Origin: Bacillus sp. HSf4
GTDB taxonomy: Bacteria; Bacillota; Bacilli; Bacillales; Bacillaceae
Assembly (NCBI RefSeq): GCF_029537375.1
Contig: NZ_CP120679.1
Span: 2,716,001 to 2,780,000, forward strand
Length of the DNA: 64,000 nt
Direction: 5' to 3'
Positions 36,718-45,672 of the stretch are shown here, one piece after another (the stretch's first letter is position 1; every line of letters starts with the position of its first letter). The translations under genes were made by a program, and so were the position numbers. The notes beneath the pieces are model-generated. The model saw nothing but the letters and a program-made list of their open reading frames with translations, ran no database searches and was not told where the DNA came from.

Positions 36718-36756
36718 ATGTGGAATGAATTTAAAAAATTCGCTATTTCTGACTAA
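36718..36756 (+). pseudogene. mscL 5' scrap
   Basis: Twelve codons, MWNEFKKFAISD then a stop, behind AGGAGGGAAAG. The first nine residues are the invariant start of the large-conductance mechanosensitive channel MscL. The rest of the gene is replaced by the sortase gene on the other strand. A longer scrap of the same gene lies at 49775. Confidence 0.7.
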
Positions 36757-36772
36757 CATCGGTATCACTATA

Positions 36773-37600
36773 TTAAATCTTTCTACCTTTATAAATATAC
36801 ATTCCATAAACGAATAGAATAACAAGACCGATTAATAATATACTCCAAGAAATTATAGAGTAACTCTGCCTTCCCTCTTTCTCTTCTTGTAATTTATACA
36901 TATTTACATACTCATTATCAGCAGAGTAAGAACTAGTATTCATCAATTCTCCTCTAATAACCAATCTTTTGTTTGTATTTATACCCGCAACATCACAAGT
37001 TATTAATGTAACAGTTGGAACCGTTGTTTTTCCTACAATACTTAAATTAGTTTCTTTCACAATTTTCTTATCAACTACTTGATACGTATATATGTTAGCT
37101 TTATCTGTTATTTGAATAAACGTACCTACTTCAACTTCAAGCAATGGACCAAATAACAATGTATGATTTCTCATATGATGACCTGCTAGAACATAATTTC
37201 CTTCCCCCATTATCTGTCCTTCATTAACAGTAGTAGCTCCAACAAGAAGGTTTTGAGTATTTGTTCCATTTAATATTGGTAACAGAATATCTACATCATC
37301 AATAGAGATGGCACCAAGTACATCTTTCTGATTCACTTTGGAAATACTCGTTAAAACAGTTGTGAAATTAGGTGCCTCTATTGCTGAGTCCCATGGGACT
37401 TCTTCAGCGCTCTCTTGATTGTTAGCAACCTCTTCCGCAGTGAATTTATCTAAGGAATATTTCACTGTTGCTTCTTTTATCATTACATTTTTGAGCCATG
37501 GCGATAAAACAAGCAACATCCCTATTAATATTAAGCAAATAAAGAAGCTGATGAAAAGATAGTCTTTCAATTTTTCTTTATTATTCTCTTTTTCTATCAT
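36773..37600 (-). CDS. Class A-like sortase of the WxL locus
   Basis: Transpeptidase that links LPXTG proteins to the cell wall. The 275 residues have a membrane helix near the N-terminus (about 14-34), the catalytic histidine in VLAGHHMRN (about 141), the cysteine in TLITCDVAG (Cys202), the arginine in NKRLVIRGEL (about 212), and an extra C-terminal membrane helix (about 250-270). Its likely substrate is the LPQTG protein encoded at 40514-40918. It is the last gene of the leftward WxL run, 13 bp after the DUF916 gene. Confidence 0.9.
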   Translation of the reverse strand: MIEKENNKEKLKDYLFISFFICLILIGMLLVLSPWLKNVMIKEATVKYSLDKFTAEEVANNQESAEEVPWDSAIEAPNFTTVLTSISKVNQKDVLGAISIDDVDILLPILNGTNTQNLLVGATTVNEGQIMGEGNYVLAGHHMRNHTLLFGPLLEVEVGTFIQITDKANIYTYQVVDKKIVKETNLSIVGKTTVPTVTLITCDVAGINTNKRLVIRGELMNTSSYSADNEYVNMYKLQEEKEGRQSYSIISWSILLIGLVILFVYGMYIYKGRKI

Positions 37601-37613
37601 GAGATTCTACCTA

Positions 37614-38690
37614 CTACATTAATTCTAGATCATTGCGCTCTGTTTGTTCTTGTTCTTTCTCTTTTCTGTTCTTTCTACGCCAGAATAAGAGCCATAAAAG
37701 AATCGCTAACAAAATAACAGCAATTCCCCCAGCGATATAAAGCCATGTATAATCATTTTGAATCGTAACATCTTCCTCATTTAAATCTTTTGCTATTTCA
37801 GGTTTTATTTTATAATCCTTTGTCCAATGCCAAGTTTCTCCCATAGATGTAACTGTCATATCCAGTGTATACTCTCCGCCTTTAAGGGCTTCGCCATTCA
37901 AACGAATCGGATAGTCCATATTGGAATTCGGTGCCATTTGCAATGATTCGCTTGTTGCTTCATAAAGAACTTCTGATTTGCCCTTTTCGGTAATTTTTGC
38001 ATTAACGGACATTTGGTTCATATACATCGGCATGATGTTTTGAACATTTGCTTTGATTACATTTCGTTTATTGATTTGATCAGGATATATATCATTTAAC
38101 GTCAACTCTGGTGACACTTTGTTTTCATTATTTTGTAAAACAATCGCAACGACATAAGCAAATTTATTTTCAATAGATAATCCTGACTTATCGCCAGATA
38201 CTTCATCGCCATTGTCACTTGATTCATCATCTTTTTCTTGTAGTGTTATTCCTCCTGCTAACACGCCATCAAATTCCTCGTCAGGCATATTGACTTCCAG
38301 TTTCAATGTGTATGATCCCTTTGCAGGAATTGTTACTTCTTCCTCGGTTGTTACAATATCTTTCATATTGTACTGTAAAGTTGAATCGGCTTCTACATCA
38401 CTTGATCCGTATTCAACAACCCCATTATGGTTTGTAGTAGCACTGGCAATTTTAGGTACTACGGTAACATCTTTATCTGTATCGTTTCTTAATTTAATCT
38501 CTAAAATCTGCTTCTCTGAAGGTTCTATCAATAAATTAAAGTATGTCAGTTTTTTATTTATTTGATTTTCAGGGATTACTGTCTCAACAGCAAAATTCAA
38601 TTCTGATGCTGAGGCTCTTAGCAAAGTTAGTGGATCTGATAATGCAAATAATAAAATTGCTGTGAAAGTAAATAAGATTTTTTTTAACAA
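37614..38690 (-). CDS. WxL-interacting protein (DUF916/DUF3324)
   Basis: Membrane-anchored partner of WxL surface proteins, about 358 residues. Signal peptide, then a DUF916 domain (LNFAVETVIPENQINKKLTY; EEEVTIPAKGSYTLKLEVNM; FDGVLAGGITL) and a DUF3324 domain (LNDIYPDQINKRNVIKANVQ; MAPNSNMDYPIRLNG; KGGEYTLDMTVTS). A C-terminal membrane helix and a basic tail follow. The start is TTG at 38690, placed behind GAGGGTG; the upstream frame to 38840 would have no signal peptide at its start. These proteins are thought to bind peptidoglycan and WxL domains. Confidence 0.9.
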   Translation of the reverse strand: MLKKILFTFTAILLFALSDPLTLLRASASELNFAVETVIPENQINKKLTYFNLLIEPSEKQILEIKLRNDTDKDVTVVPKIASATTNHNGVVEYGSSDVEADSTLQYNMKDIVTTEEEVTIPAKGSYTLKLEVNMPDEEFDGVLAGGITLQEKDDESSDNGDEVSGDKSGLSIENKFAYVVAIVLQNNENKVSPELTLNDIYPDQINKRNVIKANVQNIMPMYMNQMSVNAKITEKGKSEVLYEATSESLQMAPNSNMDYPIRLNGEALKGGEYTLDMTVTSMGETWHWTKDYKIKPEIAKDLNEEDVTIQNDYTWLYIAGGIAVILLAILLWLLFWRRKNRKEKEQEQTERNDLELM

Positions 38691-38753
38691 TTCAACACCC
38701 TCTAAAATAATACGATGTATTACGTTTTTTGATTGTTTTTTTATAACATGGAG

Positions 38754-38815
38754 TTGTGAGAAATGGTCAAAATCCGACCAATTCTCACAATCCCGTAAGC
38801 ATCGACAATTCTCAT
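38754..38815 (-). promoter_or_regulatory. Inverted repeat upstream of the DUF916 gene
   Basis: TTGTGAGAAATGGTC (38754-38768) and GACCAATTCTCACAA (38776-38790) form an inverted repeat with 14 of 15 matches around a 7-nt spacer. A third partial copy, GACAATTCTCATAA, lies at 38804-38817. The repeat is 64 bp before the start codon, a fitting operator site. The binding protein is unknown; the Mga-type regulator at 45673 is a candidate. Confidence 0.5.
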
Positions 38816-38905
38816 AAATTCTGTCATACCAATGATTCAATAAAATTGCCAGTGCTTACCTCCCTCCCAAAAATTTAGCTTTTAAGATAGCCCTACTTCG
38901 TTCTC

Positions 38906-39673
38906 TTAAGCCTCTACGCCGTCTTCTACATCTTCGTTTCCGTTAGCAACTGTATCAGTTAAAGTCCAAGTAAGTGTAGTTTCATATGCTTCTGCATATT
39001 TTGTAATTTTACCTGGTATATTTAACGCAACACTTTCTGCTTTTGTTGTATCATCACCAAAGTTCGCCAAATGTGTACCTGCACCTTGTCCATTTGCTGC
39101 TGTCATTACATTAGAAGTAACACCTGCACCATCTAATATGATTTCAGTATTCACAGTTGGAGATTCTGATTCAGATGCAGTAACAGCTTCTATATTTGAA
39201 ATCACAATTTCTGTTCCTGCTAAAGTATGATCTGAGTCTGTTGTAGAAGTAAATTCAGTGTTTTGTGTTACAGATAGTCCCCAACCTGTTTCAGTACCGC
39301 GGTTGTCAGATACCTGTACATAGTTAGGAACCGCTATAGATTTTCCATTTTTAGTGACTTTTTGAGCTGCCGCATAGTATGTTTGGTCTTGGGAACTAAT
39401 TTCCTGTGTACCAAAATCTAAAGATGAAGCAAAATCAATACTTAATGGACCATTAGTTCCTGGTTCTGGTGTCTCTCCACCCGGACCTTCAGGTTCAACT
39501 TCTTCACCTGGATTTTCAGGATCAACCGGAGGCGTGATTCCTGTAAATGGTGTGAATTCTATAATACCCTTAGATTCATATTCTCCGCCATCTGCTGCAA
39601 ATGCTGAAATGCTTCCTACAGAAACTAGAGATGCTGCTAACGCTACTGATGTCATTAATTTAAAAGGTTTCAT
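38906..39673 (-). CDS. WxL-domain surface protein
   Basis: Secreted protein of 255 residues. Signal peptide ending at AFAADGG, a Pro/Glu-rich linker (PPVDPENPGEEVEPEGPGGE), then a WxL domain with the two marker sequences WGLSV and, near the C-terminus, TWTLTD. WxL domains bind peptidoglycan non-covalently. It is paralogous to the next gene; the signal-linker regions are nearly the same. Confidence 0.9.
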   Translation of the reverse strand: MKPFKLMTSVALAASLVSVGSISAFAADGGEYESKGIIEFTPFTGITPPVDPENPGEEVEPEGPGGETPEPGTNGPLSIDFASSLDFGTQEISSQDQTYYAAAQKVTKNGKSIAVPNYVQVSDNRGTETGWGLSVTQNTEFTSTTDSDHTLAGTEIVISNIEAVTASESESPTVNTEIILDGAGVTSNVMTAANGQGAGTHLANFGDDTTKAESVALNIPGKITKYAEAYETTLTWTLTDTVANGNEDVEDGVEA

Positions 39674-39718
39674 AAAATAAACTCCTATTCTTTTTTAGTT
39701 TTTATTAATTTTACTTAT

Positions 39719-40498
39719 TTACGAATTTGTTACTACGTCAGATAATGTCCAAGTTAATGTTGTGCTATATTCTACAGCGTCTTTTGGTGTTGTTCCCGGT
39801 ACTGATAGTTGAACAGCTGTGTTTTTCATTTCGCCGTCAACCTCTTCAAGAGTACCGAAATAGTCTAGCCATGTCATAGCCCCTTCGCCTTCTTGAGCTG
39901 TCATTACATTTTGCAATGTACCTGCTGGATCAAGTGTAATATCATATGTTGTTGGTGCAGCTACACTATCAGAAGAAGAGGATACTGCTGTAGCTCCAGT
40001 TAATGTGATTTCTGCTCCTGTTAATTCAGAATTTAATGTATCACTATTAGAAAGCTGACCATTTTCTTGAACTTGTAACGTCCAACCAGCGTTTGTTCCG
40101 CGGTTGTCAGAAATTTGAACGTAGTTTGCACGTTCTTCTGTTCTTGTATTTCCTTCCGCATCTGTTATGTTAATTTTTTGAGGTGCTGCATAATATACTT
40201 CATCTTTGTTGGAAATTTCATTTGTACCAAAGTTAAAAGATGAAGCAAAATCAATACTTAATGGACCATTAGTTCCTGGTTCTGGTGTCTCTCCACCCGG
40301 ACCTTCAGGTTCAACTTCTTCACCTGGATTTTCAGGATCAACCGGAGGTGTGATTCCTGTCGATGGTGTGAATTCGACAATCCCCTTAGAATCATATTCT
40401 CCGCCATCTGCTGCTAATGCTGAGAACGCTCCACTTGTTACTACACCTGCTGCCACCGTTAAAGATGCTAAAACTTTTACTGGTTTCATCTTTTTCAT
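39719..40498 (-). CDS. WxL-domain surface protein, paralogue
   Basis: 259 residues with the same plan as the neighbouring paralogue: signal peptide, the identical Pro/Glu linker, and a WxL domain with WTLQV and TWTLSD. The two genes have almost identical 5' parts over about 200 bp and diverge in the WxL domain, as expected for a duplication followed by divergence of the exposed part. GGAGA precedes the start. Confidence 0.9.
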   Translation of the reverse strand: MKKMKPVKVLASLTVAAGVVTSGAFSALAADGGEYDSKGIVEFTPSTGITPPVDPENPGEEVEPEGPGGETPEPGTNGPLSIDFASSFNFGTNEISNKDEVYYAAPQKINITDAEGNTRTEERANYVQISDNRGTNAGWTLQVQENGQLSNSDTLNSELTGAEITLTGATAVSSSSDSVAAPTTYDITLDPAGTLQNVMTAQEGEGAMTWLDYFGTLEEVDGEMKNTAVQLSVPGTTPKDAVEYSTTLTWTLSDVVTNS

Positions 40499-40513
40499 TC
40501 TCCTTTTTTTGTT

Positions 40514-40918
40514 CTATATTTTTTTATTACTAACTAACATTAAACTATTCGTTCTTTTATAAATTAATAGAAAAGCAGACGATATGAATAACAACCCTAT
40601 TAAAGTTGTCTGAGAACTTGCAATATCACCGGTTTGCGGCAATGTTCGGGTTGTTGTACCATCCTCAGACGCTGTTCCAGAACCAGAGTTTGATTCGTTT
40701 CCATCTGGTGAAGAGTCTGTTCCATTACTTCCCCCATTCCCTGATGGGTTTTCAAGCATTTCTTTTTCAGGCAACGGCTCATCAGGATACACAGCCTCTC
40801 CGTAAAAACCTACACTGGCATCTGAATCGTAGGACGCTGTGGATTCAGCAAAGGCGCTTGAAACAGGTACCACAACTAGCATAGCCATAAGACATAATAA
40901 CCAAGATAGTTTTTTCAC
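40514..40918 (-). CDS. Small LPXTG-anchored protein of the WxL locus
   Basis: 134 residues: signal peptide (MKKLSWLLCLMAMLVVVPVS), a Ser/Gly/Asn-rich middle, the sorting signal LPQTG, a hydrophobic helix and a basic tail (YKRTN). This is a complete sortase substrate, and the sortase is encoded four genes downstream in the same direction. Small LPXTG proteins are regular members of WxL loci. Confidence 0.9.
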   Translation of the reverse strand: MKKLSWLLCLMAMLVVVPVSSAFAESTASYDSDASVGFYGEAVYPDEPLPEKEMLENPSGNGGSNGTDSSPDGNESNSGSGTASEDGTTTRTLPQTGDIASSQTTLIGLLFISSAFLLIYKRTNSLMLVSNKKI

Positions 40919-40932
40919 TCTACAAGCCTCCT

Positions 40933-43900
40933 TTACTCTTCATTAGCAGGTGTATCTGCCAGTGTCCATTTTATTGCTCCTGTATACTCTCCGACTCTAG
41001 CTTGTCCACTATTTGCTTGTACATATAAACCATCTCCAGACTCTCCATACCATGTATCTATAATAGAGAAAGTATCATTAGCTGTATTGGTATGCTCATA
41101 AATAGGCACCTGAGCATCCGTCGACAAAACAGCCTCATTTCCACCCTTCACATATAATAGTGATAATGTACTATCATATGTATCGTTATGCAGTTCATTG
41201 ATTAACTCAGCTGTTAATTTCCAAGCCGATTTAGTACTTCTTGTATCAATTACTTCTAAAGCATTATCTGCTGTCTCAATTTGGTAAAGCGTATCTTGAG
41301 GAGATATCTCAACATTGTCACCGAATGATATATTATCTGGAGCAACTAATGATAACTTACCTGTATAAATAACTGTTAGTGCCACTCTTGCAGGGAATGT
41401 AGCATCATGATAATCCATATCCTCATCAGGGTTAATATTTCCAAATTCACCACTAGTTATAGGAGGGTTTAAAATATCGTCCCATTCACTTTCTGGAGTA
41501 TTATCACTAGCATAAATAGCAACTACATCACCTTCTGCTAACGTTGGTAGAGAAAAAGACCATTTTCCATCTGCATCTACCGTTGCCGTTTGAATTGCAC
41601 CAGTCCCATCAGTTACCCATTCATCATTCACTTTCACCCGGATTGTTGCGCCAATTTCAGCGTTCGTACCTGATATTTCTTTCGTGAATGTGTTAATTGA
41701 TTGCGAAGATTCATCTAATACAACCGCACTTGGTGGTGTAACATCACGAGTGGTTACTGTTGATGTTATAATATCATCTTCAGAACTGTAGTGAACCCTA
41801 TCACCATCTACTAAGCTAGCAAGACCTGAAGAACGGTAAGCAGAAACCACTTCAACAGTTTGTCCAGCTTCTAGGTATTGACCAACACCATCTCCGTCAG
41901 GATCATTTAAGATTACAAATATCCCTGCTCGCTCGTCTTCCCCATAAACACTTAGACCATCACTGTTATCATCTTTACCGACAGTAGTTCCTTCCAGTTC
42001 ATAAGCTGTTGTACCATCAGCATTTTTCACTCGTACAGTTACACAAACTTCGTCTGTCCAAGCATCTCTAGACCCAGTAACACCTTCCGGAACACTTGCG
42101 TGACCATAGATATACTTATCAGCATCTGTTGGAACCCGTAATTCATCAATAACAGCAGTGGCGTTATTCGCACTCATTCTAGAATAGTTATCTGCACCTA
42201 AATAAGTAGTTTCATTAAAAGTTTCAGGAATGTTTGTTGATTCAATTTCTTTAAAGTTAGATCCTGTCAAACTATAATCAAATTTTGTCCAAGAAGCTGT
42301 TGGTGTTCCATCCAAATTACTTCCTTTTGTCCAGACTGATAAATCTGAATTAGTGCTAACAAATGAGGATGAACTGCTACCAGTCCTAAAAACATTTCCA
42401 CCACCTGAACGATTATTTCTAAAGTCAAAATACAGTGGGTTATCTATAGTAATATCAATAGCGCTGCTACTAGAAAGAATACCGTAATTATCACCGGCAG
42501 TTTTTCCTTCTAAATTAAAAATAGTTCCTTCTCCACCTGTGACTGCTGATCTCCCATTTGTTCTTATCGCAGGGCCATTATCAGCTGTAATTTCAACTGT
42601 ACTTCCGAATCCATCTAAATTGAAGGAATCTGAATTTCCGTTAGTATACAGAATACCTTGGTTGCCCCTATCTCCTGTCCCATTATTCGGGCTACCATTT
42701 CCGGTATTATGTACAACAAACTTTCCTCCGTTTGTCACATTGATTGCGTTATTACCCCCATATAATCTTACTGCTGGAGCGTCCCCGCTTAACTTTGTGA
42801 TGTTAATCTCTGCATTGTTAACATTAAAAGTTTGGTTTCCCGATAACCTAAAACGTAGAGCTGCTCCCAGACTGTAACCATTATCTCCTTCTTGAACAAT
42901 GTTAATTTTAGATCCGCTCTTCACATTGAACACAGTATCGCTTCCTTGAAATTGGAGACCTGTTCCATATTTACTATAGGACTTAACCTCCGCACCATTT
43001 TGCACATCAAGAGTAGAATTAGAACCCGCCACACGCATTGCAGCACCATGTTGAGCTCTATCTTTACTTTCTGTTTCTATATTGAGTTGTGTTCCTTCAC
43101 CATCCAGTTTTACTGTCGCCGTATTACCGGCTCCATCGCCGTAATTTTCAGCGAGCACAACTGCACTCTGAACCCTAGCTTTCGAATTAAAAACGGCACC
43201 GTTTACCATAGTTAAAGAATTGACAACGTTAGTACGATAACCTGTATTTGTTACATCAATATCTAACAAGGAATTTGATTCCAAATTCAAACTGCTGATC
43301 GAACCGTATAGTCCATGGGAGTAATTTGCTGTGTTCGTACCATCTGCGGTTGTTCTTGTGCCTGTATTGACAATTTTTAATGAAGAATCAGCTCTTAAGT
43401 TAACTTCACCGGATGCAATACGAATCACTGCATAAGAAGTTCCGCTTGACGTAGCCGTCAATGCTGCTCCTTCTGTCATCTCAAAGTTGCTCACATAGAA
43501 CTGATATGAACTTCCACTTAATGCCAAATTGTTTTCGCCGTAAACAGTAACAGTTGCATTTTCAGCTGTAACCAGACCTGCTAAGTTATCCTCAGCAGAA
43601 TTGACATTGTTTAATATGATATGCCAGTTCGTACTTGCTGCAGTATTTTTTTGATTAAAAATAGGTGTACCAGGTGTTTGTGTTTTACTAAAGTAAACAT
43701 CATTTAAGACTAAATTTGTCGATTCTGATACAGCATCAAGTATAATCCCGTTTGAACTAGTTCCACCACTTCCAAAGTCAATGACATGCCCGTTCCCATT
43801 AATTGTTAAATTACGAGCGATACTTCCTGGGTTATATTGAGTTCCGGTTGCTGTTCTCGTTAAATTTGCTTGAATTTCAATTACAGACACCTCAGTATTT

Positions 43901-44550
43901 TTCAAAGCAGCAATAAATTCATCCCAAGTAGTAACCCTTTCAGCTTCACTTCTATGAATAGGGCCATCCATTTCTTTTTTTTCAATTGCTTCTCTCTGTG
44001 TTTGAAGTTCAACATTTACCGCATCTTCCTGAGTACCTTCATCTGCTGTTTCTTCTTCTTTTTTTTCTGTCTGCTCTTCATTCATTGCTTCATTAACTAT
44101 CAAATTAAGTTTACTTGAATCACCACTAGTAGATGTAGCAGTAATTTCATAAGTTCCAGCCACTTCAAATAAGATATGAATTTTAACTAAGTTATCCGAA
44201 CCCCCTTCAGCATATGAAACTTTCACCCTGTTATTATCCTCATCAAAATTGAACTCCGTCGTATCAGAAAAATTCTCTTCTGTTTTATCAATATCAATAG
44301 CGATACCATCCGGCAATGTAAACTCTATTACTTCCGCACCCTCTGTAGACCTTTTAAGAATTAATGCGGCCTCATCCCCTTCATATATGGAATCTGTGTC
44401 AATTGATAATAAAGATTCTTGTGCTTTAGCATGTATACTTCCAAATATATCAGCCATATTCAATTGCTGAAAACTTAATAGAAAAACTATGAATAAAGGT
44501 AAAATTCTCTTTTTTGTTCTAGCTGAATATGGCTTAGGCTGTCTTCGCAT
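40933..44550 (-). CDS. Large WxL surface protein with beta-helix repeats
   Basis: 1,205 residues. An N-terminal signal region (KRILPLFIVFLLSFQQL) leads into an Ig-like segment and an acidic linker. The long middle is built of short repeated turns typical of a right-handed beta-helix (pectate-lyase-like; many N-G/N-N and S-S-S turns). A bacterial Ig-like domain with SGTNAEIGATIRVKVNDEW follows, and the C-terminal WxL domain shows AWKLTAEL and IKWTLADTPANEE. First gene of the leftward WxL run; likely an adhesin or glycan-binding surface protein. Confidence 0.88.
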   Translation of the reverse strand: MRRQPKPYSARTKKRILPLFIVFLLSFQQLNMADIFGSIHAKAQESLLSIDTDSIYEGDEAALILKRSTEGAEVIEFTLPDGIAIDIDKTEENFSDTTEFNFDEDNNRVKVSYAEGGSDNLVKIHILFEVAGTYEITATSTSGDSSKLNLIVNEAMNEEQTEKKEEETADEGTQEDAVNVELQTQREAIEKKEMDGPIHRSEAERVTTWDEFIAALKNTEVSVIEIQANLTRTATGTQYNPGSIARNLTINGNGHVIDFGSGGTSSNGIILDAVSESTNLVLNDVYFSKTQTPGTPIFNQKNTAASTNWHIILNNVNSAEDNLAGLVTAENATVTVYGENNLALSGSSYQFYVSNFEMTEGAALTATSSGTSYAVIRIASGEVNLRADSSLKIVNTGTRTTADGTNTANYSHGLYGSISSLNLESNSLLDIDVTNTGYRTNVVNSLTMVNGAVFNSKARVQSAVVLAENYGDGAGNTATVKLDGEGTQLNIETESKDRAQHGAAMRVAGSNSTLDVQNGAEVKSYSKYGTGLQFQGSDTVFNVKSGSKINIVQEGDNGYSLGAALRFRLSGNQTFNVNNAEINITKLSGDAPAVRLYGGNNAINVTNGGKFVVHNTGNGSPNNGTGDRGNQGILYTNGNSDSFNLDGFGSTVEITADNGPAIRTNGRSAVTGGEGTIFNLEGKTAGDNYGILSSSSAIDITIDNPLYFDFRNNRSGGGNVFRTGSSSSSFVSTNSDLSVWTKGSNLDGTPTASWTKFDYSLTGSNFKEIESTNIPETFNETTYLGADNYSRMSANNATAVIDELRVPTDADKYIYGHASVPEGVTGSRDAWTDEVCVTVRVKNADGTTAYELEGTTVGKDDNSDGLSVYGEDERAGIFVILNDPDGDGVGQYLEAGQTVEVVSAYRSSGLASLVDGDRVHYSSEDDIITSTVTTRDVTPPSAVVLDESSQSINTFTKEISGTNAEIGATIRVKVNDEWVTDGTGAIQTATVDADGKWSFSLPTLAEGDVVAIYASDNTPESEWDDILNPPITSGEFGNINPDEDMDYHDATFPARVALTVIYTGKLSLVAPDNISFGDNVEISPQDTLYQIETADNALEVIDTRSTKSAWKLTAELINELHNDTYDSTLSLLYVKGGNEAVLSTDAQVPIYEHTNTANDTFSIIDTWYGESGDGLYVQANSGQARVGEYTGAIKWTLADTPANEE

Positions 44551-44682
44551 AAGTTTGCTTCACTCCCCCTCTCGTTAATGAAAATAATATTGTTTCTCGA
44601 CTTACATTATTCCCCACCACAATCTCGTATTTTTTGAATCACCCCCTTTCAAATAACAATCAATACTAAACTATGATGAGTA

Positions 44683-44877
44683 ACACGCTATGACATCGCC
44701 GTCGCAGAAGCCACCTTTAAAGTGATTAAAATCGAGTTTGTTTCGGGAAAGGTTTTCCCTAACCAACACGAACTTGATCTTGCTTTATTTGATTACGCTC
44801 ACTGGTTCAACCATATACGCATCCATGGTTCACTCGATTATCGATCACCCATCGATTACAAAGCCTTACACCTTTAA
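44683..44877 (+). pseudogene. IS3-family transposase (OrfB), C-terminal fragment
   Basis: The last 57 codons read EATFKVIKIEFVSGKVFPNQ, then LFDYAHWFNHIRIHGSLDYR and a normal stop, the C-terminus of an IS3/IS150-type DDE transposase (the final E of the triad would lie at its start). Upstream the frame meets a stop and the rest is missing. No inverted repeats were found. Confidence 0.75.
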
Positions 44878-44884
44878 GAAATTG

Positions 44885-45163
44885 TCTAGTTTTGTGTTGA
44901 TATTCCAGACTTTTCTCCCTCCAAAAAAATTCAATCGCCTCCTCTATTGTTAACGGAATTGTTTTAGCAATTTTATTAGCTTCTTCAATAGTGAACGAAC
45001 CTTCCCCTTTCATTTTGTAAAATGTACTTCTATCAATTCCTATAGAATTGCTTCTGCCCGAGGAGTATCCTCTTTCCACTATCACAAATCTAGAATCGAT
45101 TAGTTGCTCGCTAATAGATCTATCGTGTTTAAGACCTGTCGATTCAACGACTTGAAAAGGCAT
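44885..45163 (-). pseudogene. Possible small XRE/Cro-like regulator fragment
   Basis: The frame reads SIGIDRSTFYKMKGEGSFTI and then EEANKIAKTIPLTIEEAIEF, which resembles a phage repressor-type helix-turn-helix (recognition helix DRSTFYKKM). The N-terminal 40 residues are not familiar and the C-terminal end runs antisense through the IS3 scrap. No clear ribosome-binding site. Probably a remnant. Confidence 0.35.
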
Positions 45164-45177
45164 TTCGGTTTCTGAGG

Positions 45178-45660
45178 TATAGCTGACATACAGCTCTATT
45201 CCTGAACGCTGACCGTGATAGAATGCCTATGAAAGACGCGTTTTCCCAACCGTAATTGTGTTGGAATCAAAAAATAGGGGCTCCTTCACCTTTGAAAGAT
45301 TCATCATATCTGTGAAAGTCCATTATAAAGTTATAAAATACTGAGCAATACTCGCTGGATTATATACAGATCTAGCAACACGCCGCCCCCTCTTAATAAT
45401 TTTTAACACAAAACTTTTACATATAGATTCTTAATTTTTCTGTTTTTCTCGCAAAAAAACAGACTCCCCCCTGAATAAAACATTCCACTTAATACTCACT
45501 AAAAACTTTGGTGTAAAATAGCCTTTTTTAAAAAAAATCGCTTTATCGTCCGAATAAATACTAATATTGTTGTTAAAAATTCAAACGAACAGACAGCTCT
45601 CAAAGTGTATAATCTTTTTCTGTGAAATTTTCTTCAGATCATCAAATTGTAAATTGAAGG
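45178..45660 (+). other. Promoter-side gap before the Mga-like gene
   Basis: About 480 bp without a gene. AT-rich DNA before 45660 probably holds the promoter of the regulator gene; I cannot assign -35/-10 boxes with confidence. Confidence 0.5.
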
Positions 45661-45672
45661 AGAGTGTTCTAT

